From contig OV121089.1 of assembly GCA_921293015.1 (NCBI GenBank), forward strand, positions 44,959,220 to 45,023,219: DNA of 64,000 nucleotides. The letters are read 5' to 3'. The notes beneath the pieces were generated by a model. It was not told the origin of the DNA. It saw nothing but the letters and a program-made list of their open reading frames with translations, and searched no databases. The stretch's first letter is position 1; every line of letters begins with the position of its first letter. Origin of the DNA: Phorcus lineatus (Eukaryota > Mollusca > Gastropoda > Trochida > Trochidae). Below are positions 22,531 to 35,225 of this stretch, piece by piece. The translations under genes were made by a program, and so were the position numbers.

Positions 22531-23752
22531 TCAAATTGTAAGTAAAAATCTATTAAGTACTCATATGAGCAGGACAGGTCTGTCTGATGTCGCCATTATG
22601 GATTCCTCCTACTCTTTGTGTCAACCTTTTCAGACTTTTATTTCTCTTTTCAAGAATATTGGAAAATAAACAAAATATTTAAAGATAGTTTAGTTGAAAA
22701 ATTGTCAGAGATGGGTGAATCCATCAGGAATAGTCTTGTATTGGGATTCTTTTCTCTTTGTCAATCTTTTAAAGACATTAGTTTTTTTTTATTTGAAAAT
22801 GTAAAGAATAAGATGGAAGAAGTCCAAAAGAATAGGAGTTGAATAATAGAGAAAACTACTCATTATAAGGTTTTAAAATAGTTTTAAGATATATTGAACT
22901 CTTCATTCTAAGAATTCATAAAAAATTCTTATGCTTTTATTTTTAAAAATATCTAGAAGATTCTTCTCTAAAAATAATCAACTTTAGCATTCAATGTGTA
23001 CTTAATTCATGTTTCATTTGCGTTTATCAATCTGATAGATGATCTTAAACTTTGTAAAAATGAGAGCTATTAACTATAAGAAAATAATGACTTTCTGTAT
23101 CTTAATTTGTAAAAAGCTTTATTTGAAAAATATTTTCCTACTTTTATGAGAACAATTTTGATAAGGATTAAATTTTGTATAAATCTTTTCACAGTTTCTA
23201 TAAAGTAGTAATTAGATGAGTTATAATGAGATGATGATAAAGTTTGTGATATAGTTTGTCGCAGATTTGATATATTGTTGCTAAGCAATGCACCATTTTT
23301 TCATTTGATTTTTTATGAAAATAAAAACATTTATTTTCTGCTATTGTTTTAAGAATTCATAGCTCTTTGAAAAAGGCTGTGATTTGACAATCCTGTTTTC
23401 ACATGAGTATAAAAAGTACATGCAGACAGTATCTTCATAATTCTTATTGAATCATGTCAACTATTTCATTGAAAACACAATATTTATGTGATAAACTATG
23501 TCAATAAAAGTTATTGGGTGATCTATTTTCAAAGTATATATTCAATTCATCGAAAGTTGCTTATCAATATTAAGTATATCGAATAATATAAATAGTACTA
23601 ACAGATAATAACTTTTATGATTCAATTAAAAACTAACATGCATATATAACTATGATATTGGATAATAAACTATTTCATTGAAATTGTTTTAAAGCAGTTT
23701 ATAAAGATAGATAAACAACTCAATTAAATGCTACTTTACTCCTGAAGTTATC
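22531..23752. other. Very AT-rich intron, nothing recognised
   Basis: The frames at 22618-22842 and 23070-23288 are rich in F, K, N and S as expected from AT-rich DNA. Confidence 0.5.
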
Positions 23753-24178
23753 ATGACAAGAGAGCATTTACTCAAACAACGTTACATCTGGTTACCCTTA
23801 ATTGAGATTGAACCTGTTCGTCCAGCAGGTGGCGTTAGTCCTGTTAATGGCCCGCACCATTTAACGGGAGGTTCCATGGCGCTTGCAAATGTCATTCCGC
23901 ACAGAGCATCCTGCCGTAGGAGAATTATCGGCGGAAAATCACCCGAACAAATATTGCCCAAGACATCCGGGGCGAACCCAACATTTTACTTCATGGATGT
24001 TCCAATCAGTCCTTTGGAAAATAGCATGGATCTTACAAGCACTCCTTTGGAAAATAGCATTCACTCATCAACATGGCTGACATTTAATTTCATGCTTCAT
24101 TTCTTGGTCTCAAGGTCCAATACTAAAATTTATGAATCTTTTGAAAAGTTGGTTTTCATGTCAAAAGGGATGTTATGA
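23753..24178 (+). other. Longest open frame in the window (141 codons), probably noncoding
   Basis: The frame starts MTREHLLKQRYIWLPLIEIE and continues through a P/G-rich middle (VRPAGGVSPVNGPHHLTGG). The GC-rich part is only 23815-23990, and the end is AT-rich with low-complexity look. There is no recognisable domain, signal or splice context. A direct repeat (cctttggaaaatagcat at 24012 and 24045) sits inside. I think the GC-rich core is a regulatory element that happens to be open, but a small gene cannot be excluded. Confidence 0.25.
23822..23834 (+). promoter_or_regulatory. CTCF-like binding site
   Basis: ccagcaggtggcg fits the animal CTCF core (CCASYAGRKGGCR) at all 13 positions. It lies in the GC-rich island 23815-23990 within the giant intron. 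A match this complete is not expected by chance in most AT-rich windows of this size. Occupancy is not shown. Confidence 0.5.
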
Positions 24179-24956
24179 ATGTTATGACATGGAAGAAATG
24201 AATGATGTTTAGTTATTTCCTTCAAATAATAACACATGATTCCAATTTTGAATTTTGACAAAATGTAAAGCATAAATGGAAGTAATAAAATAGGTGGCAG
24301 GCTCATGTAATTTAGCTGAAATATCTCAATACAATACAGGACAAAATAGATATTTATAATATTTTGGAATTAAGATAAAGTATATATAAATAATAAGTAA
24401 TTGGTAGGACTTAATGTGTTACATAGAAATGAAAATCAAATGGTACTTTACATCTCTGATAAATCTGCTTTTATGAGTGGGTGATGGACATCTATGTATT
24501 GGAGAAACCGATCCCGGCCATCATTCAATATTTATGTTCACGCTGAAATGTAGTTGCACATCTGCTGGAATATGTTCTCAATGACCTCAACCTTTTGAAA
24601 GGATAGAAGTGATGGTTCAACTATTGAGTGAACAAATGTAGTTTTGTGTGACATCGCCGCCCCAATGAATGGTTGAAGGAAAGATGTTTAATGCTAGATG
24701 GATTTCCTCCTCGAACTAGGCAAGAGGCACAGCTCATTGAGTGTTCGGCCACTGCCATAGCTCAACATTTATTGGTACCTGGCAATCATTTTGACAGATT
24801 GGTTGATTCAATAATCAAATACATCAAAAGCAGTTTGTCCTGACCCATTGAGGTATTTCCAATAAGGGATCTTTATTTTGAATTTTTAATCCACATAGGT
24901 TAAGCTTTTTTTATTGATATTTTCTCTGAAACAGTTTTTTTCCCCCTGAAATTTAG
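24179..24956. other. Intron, nothing specific recognised
   Basis: AT-rich with a slightly mixed part at 24470-24790 lacking any known element. Confidence 0.45.
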
Positions 24957-25228
24957 GTCAGTGAGCAATATAGGCTCTTTGGTCACCAATTTTGAATCCC
25001 GGTGGAGGCACCAAAAATTTGTGACTTGGGTCTCATCCTGTGTTGTGTCCCTGGGCAAGACACTTCATCCACTTTGCACTCAGTTCACCCAGCTGTACAA
25101 ATGGGTACCTGAACAAGGGGGAAGTATGGACCTATACGGTATATACGGATAATACTATCCCTCCATGGCGCTTTGAGCATGCTTTGTCATGGATATATTC
25201 GCTGTATAAGAATGCTATTATTATTTTT
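24957..25228 (+). mobile_element. CORE-SINE-like element
   Basis: A degraded tRNA-like head has a B-box relic (ttttgaatcccgg). Next comes the core found in MIR-type CORE-SINEs and relatives: ccctgggcaagacacttcat ... cagttcacccagctgtacaa ... atgggtacctg. The 3' tail is gcgctttgagcatgc ... gtataagaatgctattatta. The order and wording match this superfamily well. Two short frames over it are chance. Confidence 0.75.
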
Positions 25229-26080
25229 CTGTCCTTACATTCTCAGTTTCAAGTTCTCCCCCAGTGCAAATACCCCCCTTGAGCTATTGAATCTGTTTAG
25301 GAGTATCATGTACATAGGGGTGAATCAGAGTTTATGCACACTTGATTGTCGTCCTTTTCATTAAACAACATTTTGATAAGTTTTTGTCCTAGATTTTTCA
25401 ATTCACACAATATCTGTTGCTTGAATAATATGCAAATGATCCGACTGATTGATTCAGTTTCATTTTATTGAGAGGAAGGATAAAATGAGATTTTTCATTT
25501 CGACAAGAATTACATGTCAATCACTTAGTGAGAGTTGATCTCAATTGATTGCTTTTGGAGAAGAACACTTGATTCAATTAAACTTGTAACCACTTTTTAA
25601 GCAAAAAAAATAACCTAGCAAAAATATTAACACCATATTTTTTTATGGTTAGATTTTAATGAATGCCAGTCAATTTGAAATGCCCTTAATTGCTTTTCTC
25701 TTTCCTAAAAATTTTCATTACCAGTTTTGTGATAACCTTTGGTTTATGATACCAGTTTTTGTTTGAAATTATGAGTGTTATTTTTGTAAGAATAACAAAA
25801 TATGTTTAAATTTTTTTAGATTATAACTTTATTATGAATGACTTCACTTTCTGAATTCTCTTGTTTTTGTTTTCAAAATATGAGGTGAATTAAGAAAAAT
25901 ATTACAAATATGAAATAAATGAATGAAGTAAACTCTCTTTGGTAACTCAAATAATCATGATTAATATGATTTTCTTAATGAATGCAAACATTATGGATGA
26001 TAAGGACATGATTATGAAAGATTAACATTATTCAACAAGATAATATTTATCACATATGTTGCCATGTTAATCATTAACAG
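25229..26080. other. Very AT-rich intron, nothing recognised
   Basis: No frame, repeat or island. Confidence 0.5.
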
Positions 26081-26460
26081 GTTTTTGTATTAGAAGCTGA
26101 GAGGGAATTCAATAGCTTTCTCTTTGATCCAGATATCGTCCTGCCAAAGGGACCAATCACAAATGCATTACAGTTTGCAAATATATTTCCCATAAATTGA
26201 TGATCTCGATATCGGCCAAATGAAACAAACAGGGCAGGTGATATTTTCTGGTTAATTTTTCTGATGAGTCGCTGATAGGGTCATTGATGAATCAAAGTGG
26301 CAGCTTATTCGAACACCGTGGCACTGACAACCCATCACTTGCTGGGTTAAAAAATTGACATCGTCCGAAGGGAATTCTCGATTGGATGGTAGTCAGTCAC
26401 TTCTGGTGATACCTAAGGGAGAGTCAATTTCCGGCGAATTACGATTGTTTGTCCTCACAT
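26081..26460. promoter_or_regulatory. Candidate conserved island in intron
   Basis: This mixed-composition block with CpGs (atcgtccgaaggg, tccggcgaattacg, tctcgatatcggcc) and no repeat match lies between AT-rich stretches. Its first 120 bases follow an AG and are open to a tga stop (26198-26200), discussed in the findings as a weak alternative-exon idea. A conserved noncoding element is the likelier reading. Confidence 0.28.
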
Positions 26461-29399
26461 ATTTGGGTCTAGTCTTGCCTTGAGCATTATTTATGGTTTT
26501 TGCTTCCATTATATCTGAGGTAAATGTGGAAAGGTTTCATATTTCATACTTTCCCACCTGAGTACTGGTGTGGCATAGCAAATGTTTTATCATTTTCTTT
26601 TATCCTACAGTATAGAGGTTAGCAGATAATGAATATCCATAAAGGATACGAACAATGTTCTGATGTTGAATAAATAAAGACTATGCACCATACTACCGTA
26701 AAGGCCAATTTACCCACAGGCAGTAAGACAAATGATTCTACTTTTAATTAAATTTTTTCTTAAATTAACAAACCATGGTTGTTTCTTATTCATCTAATCT
26801 TTATCCAATGAAGAAAATAGCTCAGTCAAACCTGCAAGAACACATGTGACTTTGTGTCATGTTCTTTCAAATTCTGCCAAAACATTGTTGTGAATAAGGT
26901 CATGCATTCCTCAACATTTGTAAGATTGTAATTAATAGCTCCTTTCAAGTTGTAGAGATCCATTGTTGCCTGGTGCTTGGGGTGATTAAAGTCACCTGCC
27001 TCGATGGTGCCTATTTGTCAAGTTATTGATTCAGTGTTGTGCATAATCAGTGTACCTGCCTTGTAACCTCAAACCATTCTCAACGCTTTTCTCACCTGAA
27101 GTTATTATCTGTGCAATGTTTTCTTTACAAAATTTTTTTGATGAAATTTTATTTGGTTGTTTAACCAAATCTCTTCCACATGATTAATTTGAAGAAATGC
27201 TTGTGAGAATACCTCCACATTAAAATTTTTGCTTATATTTTACCCTTGAGCTAAAGGGAGAAAGTGTTACATTTTTGTTCATTTCTGTGCCCGCTGTAGA
27301 TATTTATTGATTTTTTATCTACAGTTTCAGATATGGAAGATTGAGATTTGTTGAACAAAATCTGTTACTTTTTTTAAAATCAATGACAATTTAGATTTTT
27401 CAGATGCAGCACAATAAGAAGTAATTTCAGATAAAAAAATTTGATTTATTCTCAATTTTGTTTTCTTTTGGTTTTATTGATTGAATATATATGATGAAGA
27501 AAAAAAGGATAACATTTTTATTTTTGTCTCACATGCTTTTATTCGTTCACATGACAATTAAAAACAATGTCACATAGAATCTGGCCATTTGGCTTATGAG
27601 ACACATCAAAACATTTCCATCTGAAAATGGTAAAATTTATTCACATAAATACAGTACACAACATTTGCGAACACCCCCACCCCCCCACAGTCTCGTCCCC
27701 CCACAATCCCTACCTGAATATTATACACTCTTCAATGATATTAGATGTGTTCTGTACTAATTAGATCTAGATTCTCTAGGTTGATAGTGTTTAAGGTCAT
27801 TGATTTTACTGTTTGTTGTTTTCTGATATGTTGTTCTTGCACCGATTCAGAGTGGTCCAAATTATAGAGCTAAATTTCTTTTCCTACAGTAATTTCAGAT
27901 TTTATTCGCTTGATTAGCTAAACTTGTTTGTCTCTTAATTCCATGACCATTATTGAGTAGATTGGACACTCAGCTTACTTGAAATAATTCAGCTTCCTCC
28001 CTGAAATAACTTCTATGACTTGTCCAGAAGTTGGCTTGATAAAAATATTAAAGACTTTTTTGGTTAATGTAATATTATGCATAGGCATCATTTTTCCATA
28101 GGTTATAATGTTGTCACCACTTGCCTGACAACTAGTTGTGCTAGCAAGATAGTCTTCTACCTTCAGATTTGCCCATTCAGCAGATTGAAAATCAGTGAGG
28201 TAAACCTTTTGTTGTTAATGAAAAGGAGTCAAGGTTGTCCATAGAAATTAATTTTTTTTAATTTATTTTTTTTATTCCTGATATCCTACATCTTGATACA
28301 TCATTTTAGGCATATAGCCTATGGTATTATTGATAACAGATGTTTTCTAGAAAGTAGATAGAAAATATTTTTGGTTAATGAAACTATGAATCTTATTTGA
28401 CTTCCATTTGAATAATTGGTAATAACTGCTGATACAGGAATCATTCAAAGACTTAAGTTGATTTTTTTTTAAATCATAAACTCCAATCACTTAACATTTT
28501 ATGATACATTACTAATGATGGTTTTCTAGAAGTAAATTTAGCCATTGAGTCGAACTTCAGTAAAGATCGAGCGTGAAGACCAACAGAAATGAGAACCCAA
28601 GAGTTCTTGTAGAAGACAGGGCGAAAATGGGTTACATCCATGATGGAACTAAGACTTAATCTCTGAAGTCATGACAAATGCATGTGGTGGTTATCTGCTG
28701 ATATGCCTCATCTTCCTTGGTTAAACACAAGAGGGCAAGTCTTCACACTTGAGCCTCCGTGTAATCTCTAAATCGTCTTTAACAAAAAATCTGAATTTTA
28801 ATCTTAAAACATAAATTATTCAGGGAGCATACCTTTCATGTTGAATCTTCTTGTAAAGATCGGTCTAGCTTCTGATGAGTATCAGTTGTTAACCTCGTCA
28901 GTCTGGCAGAAGAAATTCAAATCAAGTATTTTTATTTAGATGTTAAAAAAGTTTGAATTGTTAGTTTTCTCTTATCTTGTGACTGTATGTACAAGGATTT
29001 TGAAGAAGAGCTTGAAGGAAGTTTGCCATCACGGCTGTTTATGTTTGATGTTACTAGTAACTTATTAAAATGGAACCTGCCACATATGGATTATCAGCAA
29101 CAGCAACTCTCCCCATAGATCTTATCCTAATCTAACCTGTGTATAATAGGAGCACTTTTAGGGCTAGAAAGGAAGAAGCCTGATTGGACGCTAGTTGAAA
29201 AAAGTCATTTGCAAGCCGTGGTCAGTTTCATATGCTTTGGAAAAACTGAAATTTATTCTACCATGAACTTCACTCAAAAGTCTTCTCAAAAGCAAACTAT
29301 TACATAATATGGCGACAAATAATGGTATCTGCTTTCACTTTAAGAAATATGTTTCATTGGCTGAAATTTGGCCACTAGTTTCTTCTGGAATATCTTGCC
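26461..29399. other. Intron, mostly featureless apart from the C-rich tract
   Basis: AT-rich. A mixed-composition part at about 28550-28770 may be conserved but shows nothing definite. Confidence 0.45.
27670..27708 (-). other. C-rich tract, candidate G-quadruplex on the minus strand
   Basis: Runs of five, seven, six and three C with short spacers (acccccacccccccacag, then gtccccccac and atccc) give four G-runs on the minus strand, enough for an intramolecular quadruplex or, on the + strand, an i-motif. Confidence 0.5.
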
Positions 29400-29470
29400 A
29401 CTAGAAACTAGAAACCCAACGCTGCACATGGCTGAAATATTGTCTAAGCTGCGTTAAACAATAACTCCTA
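29400..29470 (+). mobile_element. 3' tail of a gastropod retroelement (ggctgaaatattg family)
   Basis: catggctgaaatattgtcta, then gctgcgttaaacaataactc is the typical end of this dispersed element. The upstream body is unrecognisable. Confidence 0.7.
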
Positions 29471-30027
29471 GAAACCAGAGAAGAGCTATAGAACATAAGT
29501 TAGTGGAGGATCTTGTGACTACAGCTATGTTGGTCAGGTTCCGTCAACAGAACTAGACAACCATTCTGCACCTGAATATTGTTTCAAGCAACGCAATTTT
29601 GAGTTATTATTGAGAATTTTAAATCTTTATATCAAGATTTCATATCAGTTCTCTTTTTGGAAAACCTCATGGCTGTTATTGACATTAAACCAAGATCTAA
29701 GTCAAGCTGAAATAAAACCAAATCATCTTCCGGAAATGTATACATACATGTATGATGCAGATAGATGTAATTTTTGGCCAACTAATGGCAAATTGTTTTT
29801 TTCAAAATACCTTTTTATGAAAGCTCAATATTGTATTATTTTATCAAATTTATCTGTTAGGCCTTTCAGCTGTCTTTTTTTAAATTATTTTTTTCCCTTT
29901 TGGCAGTTATAAGCAGGTTAGCACAACGGAGCACGAGTTCTTGGTGTCAATTCAGAAATCAGAGGCTTTATAGCACCTTAGGAATTAATTTTGATAAACT
30001 GACCTTTAAAATGTTGAAACCATGCAT

Positions 30028-30088
30028 TTCCCTCTCCCCTCCCCCGTCCTTAGCCTTTGAAAAATTCCTGGATCCCCCTCTAATTACC
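30028..30088 (-). repeat. End of a dispersed molluscan repeat (gatccaggaattttt type)
   Basis: On the minus strand, gagggggatccaggaatttt followed by tcaaaggctaaggacggggg matches a repeat end that I know as common in marine invertebrate genomes. The family name is uncertain and the rest of the element was not seen. Confidence 0.5.
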
Positions 30089-32890
30089 AAATGATTGCAA
30101 ATTCCACCTTTATTTAAACGCACATTTATGAGTTTCTGAAGTAATTGTATCTGACCATTCAGAAACATGCATGGTTTATATCCCTCCCAGAATCATCTGT
30201 ACAAGTTCATATCTCCCACTTGTCTAGTTTTATGATGTTAATCTTATCCATTCTGTAACCTGATAGATTGGGACAAAAAATCTAAATGCCTTGTCAGTGA
30301 GATCAGATTAATAACTTTGTTTGATGAAAAAAAAATCCTTTTTTTAAGTATATGTCACTTGTTCTTTTGTTTGTGAAATTCAAATTAATGATGCAGGTTG
30401 GATCACATTAATTCTCGTTACAGAAGCGAGTTAGATTTCTTTTATCATAGTTTCATGTGGATTTTTATTGAGGATTTGATCTAATCTTGCCTTAAGAATT
30501 TTTAAGTTTATTATCGAATGCTCAGATTTCCTTCCTATTTCCGGAATATGAAGTAAGATGCATATTTAACTTCTTATGTATAGTGACAGTTATGTAAGAT
30601 GTATCATTAGCTCCATAACTAATATTTATTAAATCTTTAAAAAAAATATAGTTTGCTTTGCAAAGAATATGGTTTAGTGCTCTCAAGTATGGGATCATTT
30701 CGCAGCATGTTCAAAGATATATGATATTAATTCTTCTTATTTCCAAAATAAAGCTTGTTAAATGAACTTTATTCCTGAGATTTGTTACACTAGTTATGCA
30801 ATTGTTTTTGCAGCTTGGTAGCTTTAAAAATAAACCAAAGGTTAGACATTTTCGCATTCTGTTTCATGTAGATTAATTTTGTTCTGTTCCGATGTCGAGT
30901 ATTTTCGAGAGTGAAGGGTGAACCAATAGCATCCAATCAGTGTGCCTTGTTGCATGAGAGATAACATGACATCAACATCTTTAATTTAGGGGACGTTTCG
31001 CATACAGAGCCACATCTCTTTCAAGGGGTCAAATGTCAACAATTGTATATGACAGTAAAAACAGCATCCATGTATTGTTACAATCAAATTTTAATAAAGT
31101 TTCTACATTGAATAATTATTAAAACTCTGCAAATGCTTTCCTGAATAACAATTTATTTTAAGGCAATGTTAATTTTCAAAAAATACCAACTAAGTGACTG
31201 ATTTCATACAAAACTACAAAAAAAGATAACTGTGGGGATTTTGGAACATCCTTATTTACATATGGTATCAATAAATGTATATTGAAATTAAAATAACTCT
31301 TTATCTATAAAGTTGCTTTAAAAGCATGGTATGATTTCATTGAAAAAATCCAAGAAGTGATACTTTTTTTTTGGAACATCCAGGTTGAACGATGCTCCAT
31401 TAAAACAAATCATTGAAATCTATTTGAGATTTAGTTTTAACAATAGGTATACAGACCATTATAAAGGTATGGCAGTAAGTATATACATTAGAAGACAAAC
31501 GTATAAGATCAAAGCATATTCCACATGAGTTGCCCATCAGTATACAATGAGCTGGGGCGAGATATGAATGTTATCCCTGTTCCATCAATGATATTGGTAT
31601 GTGGTATGGCCAGGAGGGATGTCTGAGAGACACTTGACATATATATCATCATCAGCACTCTCGTAGACTCACGCTCTGATGGGTAATAATGTGAAGATTG
31701 TGGTTCTGTCTTACTCGGGCTTCACACAGATAATGCTTCATTTGGTAACTTTAGAAGCATGAGAAATGATGGTTTATGAGATACAAGAAGGTTTAAACAG
31801 AATAACTTAAAAATTATATCAGATTGTAATTTATATTTGTCTTGAGTCTATAGTTTGACACTGAATTGTCATTGCTTCATTTTTTTTCTCTAGAAGAAAT
31901 ATTGATATTTCTTAACATTTGAAAAATGGTCTGTAATAAACTGAAATGTTTAATGCATGGATATACACTTGAATCCTTATTTCACCTTTTTTGATTCATA
32001 AGTTTTATTGATATTGTAAGCAATATGATAATACCTGAGTACACATGTACTTAATTGCAGATGATAATTTATGTAAATTCTTCTTGTTGCAAATGCCTAA
32101 TCCATTTAGGCAAAAAAATAATGCTTAGATTTAAGTTAACTTCCTCCATGTTGATACATGCAATCGCGAGTCTTCAGATTAATAATAATAATAATTATAA
32201 GTGGTACTTTCTATGATAGAAAGGCTCCTTGATATCAGTTTGCATTTTCTTAATTTGTATACTAGTATATTCTGTCATGTATTTGATTATCTTGTTTACT
32301 TATTCTTTGCTCACTCTTTTCAATTTCAACGCAATGATATATTGCTGTTTTCTGTCAAATTTTAGAAAAAAATTAAGAAAGGTTTGATGCTCTTGTTTGA
32401 TTGAAATATATACTTGTATGACTCATACTGTATTTAAGACAAGAGCTTTTAGAGAAAATTGATATGTATGATATACAAGTTGACAAAAAATAACTATGTT
32501 GGTGCACACTATTGAAATGGATTGGTGCCGAGCTGGCAGGTGTCTATGGCAGATTGAGGACCATTTTTATTGGCAGTTTTTCAAAAGGAAATTCAAAAAG
32601 GGGGTTTAAATGCTCTGGACTACCATCTCCCCTTGGGTTTTCAACAGTAGTTTTGGGGGTTTTTTCTTAGGTGTTTTCAGTATACACTGTTGATCATTAA
32701 AATCAAGACCTCGTAGAGGCACTTTTATGAAATGGTGAACTGAGATTACAGATGCTGGATCTTTTTAATTTTTTTTTTTAATCAGCTTTTGAACATTTTT
32801 GTGATGTTCTACTGATTTCTTTCATCCTGTGTGATGTTTTTAATTTTATTTTGCTATCATTTTTTAAACATGGGCTACTTTATTTAATTT
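30089..32890. other. Intron, nothing specific recognised
   Basis: AT-rich. Around 30905-30935 two CCAAT boxes (aaccaatag, atccaatcag) lie close together in a mildly GC-richer stretch, but no transcript start is evident. A short (aat)n run is at 32183-32200. Confidence 0.45.
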
Positions 32891-32956
32891 AAAGCTGCTA
32901 ATGGCTGAAATACTACCCGAGCAGTGCAAAATGATAACTTCATCACTCACTCATTA
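32891..32956 (+). mobile_element. 3' tail of the ggctgaaatattg-family retroelement, diverged
   Basis: taatggctgaaatactaccc, gagcagtgcaaaatgataac and tcactcactcatt follow the same order as other copies. Confidence 0.65.
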
Positions 32957-33837
32957 GAGGTGAAAGCTCATGACACAAATATAATTAGTGAAACTATTAA
33001 ATAATTGAAAAATTTCATTGTCTCAACTGCTATGCAAACACTGTAGTATTGAAGGAGAGCACTCTCTGTTTGTCGTGGAAGATTTGATACATGAACCCCT
33101 TATCTCCCTCCCTCTTAATTCCTCACTTCGGCATGAAATAAGACTTCACATGATCTAATAATATTAGAGTACTGTTTTATCAGATTGTGTTTTGACAACT
33201 TTTTATATAGTGGAGATGCATTATGCTTCCGATTATATGCTTCATCCTTTATTATCAAGGAAATGTTACTTTCTTGTGTTTTAACATTTTTAGTGCCTGT
33301 TAAAGTTTTTAGTTGCTAACCCTTCAATAATTAACTTTAAAAAGTCAAATGTAAGACTTTGCAATCAAACTCAAGAACTTTATAACCGCCGTACCCTGAG
33401 ACTGAGTTTTGAGATGAGAACGAAATGTGAGTTTAGCTTGATATTGAACTAGGAAGTTTTATAACCTTTGTGCCAGAACTTCTAACGTGGCTAGTCTTTT
33501 TGTCTTAGGGTTTTGTGAAAGAAGTGTGATATTTTTAACTCTCACATAAACATGAATCTGGCATGAATTCAGTAGTATAAGAGTTTGATTGATCCGAAAT
33601 ATGTCATGACATACCATCAAAATCAAGAAATAGTTGTTATTCTATATTATTCAGTTTTTCTTTAATGCTTCAATCAAGCAGGTTTCCCGGTTATCACATT
33701 AATTACAAACATTGACACGCTTCAAAATAATCATGATGAAAATAGCCTTTAATTGAACTTTTAAAAAAACCTGATGGGACAATAATGGCTGTTTTTTAAG
33801 ATAAAGGTTAATGTGCTTGACATAAAGAAGTAAGGAG
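32957..33837. other. Intron, nothing specific recognised
   Basis: AT-rich, no element identified. Confidence 0.5.
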
Positions 33838-33962
33838 CTGGGGTCTGTTGCGCAAAGCAACTTCACACTAAGGTTAACCTTAGTGCCATCATTTAACATT
33901 GCACTAAGGCTATACCTTAGTGATTTAAGGTAACCTTAGAGTTTTGTGCAACAGCCCCCAGT
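33838..33962. mobile_element. Foldback/MITE-like hairpin element, copy 1
   Basis: The ends are inverted: ctggggtctgttgcgcaaag against ctgggggctgttgcacaaaa. Inside, cactaaggttaaccttagtg is a perfect 20-bp palindrome, and a second taaggtaaccttaga-type block precedes the right end. At 125 bp it is noncoding. No clear target duplication. Confidence 0.82.
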
Positions 33963-33996
33963 TGCTGTTAACATATAAAATACTGTGAGTCTACAG

Positions 33997-34254
33997 AATA
34001 GGATCTTGTACACGGCATCTCTACCTAACAAGAAGACATCAGGTGTGGTCAAGGTACTTACACACCTTTAGAGAAAACCTTCAATAGAGCCTTGTATACA
34101 GCATGTCTACCTTACAAGAAAACATCAGGTGTGGTCAAGTTACTCACACACCTTTAGAGAAAATCTACAATAGGATCTTGTGCACAGCATCTCTACCTTA
34201 CAAGAAGACATCAGGTGTGGTCAAGGTACTTACACACCTTTAGAGAACATCTAC
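33997..34254 (+). repeat. 86-bp tandem repeat, 3 copies
   Basis: Units start at 33997, 34083 and 34169 with aata(g)g..cttgta. Units 1 and 3 are closer to each other than to unit 2. Each carries aggtgtgg and, 13 bp on, cacacct, an inverted pair resembling T-box half sites. The array lies between two foldback elements. Confidence 0.94.
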
Positions 34255-34298
34255 AATGTCTAACTTCTCGTCTCTGTATTGCTCAGAGAGCTATTGAG

Positions 34299-34420
34299 CA
34301 GGGTGTCGTTGCACAAAACAACTTAACTTTAAGGTTAACCTTAGTGCCATCCTTTAACATTGTACTAAGGCTACCTTAGTGACTTAAGGTTACCTTAGTG
34401 TTTTGTGCAACGGGACCCTG
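34299..34420. mobile_element. Foldback/MITE-like hairpin element, copy 2
   Basis: Inverted ends cagggtgtcgttgcacaaaa and cagggtcccgttgcacaaaa bound 122 bp. The interior (taaggttaaccttagtgcca, ttaacattgtactaaggcta, gacttaaggttaccttagtg) matches copy 1. Confidence 0.85.
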
Positions 34421-35225
34421 AACTCTTAGCTCGGTGCTGGCGTCATATGAGCCGTTGTTTGAATGATGATAATGAAAGGTTATTATATGTGAGTTTGTGA
34501 TGTTCAAATGAATAAATCAAAATAATTAGATAATGAATTTTGCATGCCCTAATACACATATTGTTCAATCTAAATGCATTCTACTTACAAAGCCATCCTA
34601 AATTATGTAAGGACATTAACATTTTATCATTTGACTCACAATGGATCCTTTTTTTACCAAATTGCCTGAAGAATTTATTGCAAATTGAGTTTCTTCAAAT
34701 ACACATTGCTTTATGTTAATGGACAGAGTTCTGACTCCTACAGTAAATCAACACAAAATGATTCCTCTGTAATGTTGTTTAGGGTAAACATTTATGGTTA
34801 TGAGAACAGTTGAAATACATTAGAAATACATTACATAAGTTTTTAAAAAAGCCAACTTTAAATGAATAAGTTAATTTACCTTGTAAAGGTAAGGTAAAAA
34901 ACCATATGGAAAATAAATTACTATTAGAACATCTCATCATCGTATGTTATGTAGGAAATATAAATGATTATAACATGATAAGTTAATGTTTATCTTGTAG
35001 GAAAACACATTACAGAGTTGGGAAAGATGAAGATAATGACTACAAAGCTCTAATTGCAAGTAACTCTTGCTGAAAGTGGCTTTGTTATTCATCAATAATG
35101 TTCTGGCCATCAACGGCTTTCTCAAACTCCATTTTCCAACATTTGATCCCACCATTAAAAGAATTGTTTCCTCTGCGTCATTTATAACCAGAGGCGTAGA
35201 CTTCTGTTATCACTGTCAAATGACA
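34421..35225. other. Intron, nothing specific recognised
   Basis: AT-rich. The short frames on both strands lack domains. Confidence 0.45.

Noticed and set aside
24961-25364. Three overlapping short frames
   Set aside because: They lie on the CORE-SINE-like element in different frames.
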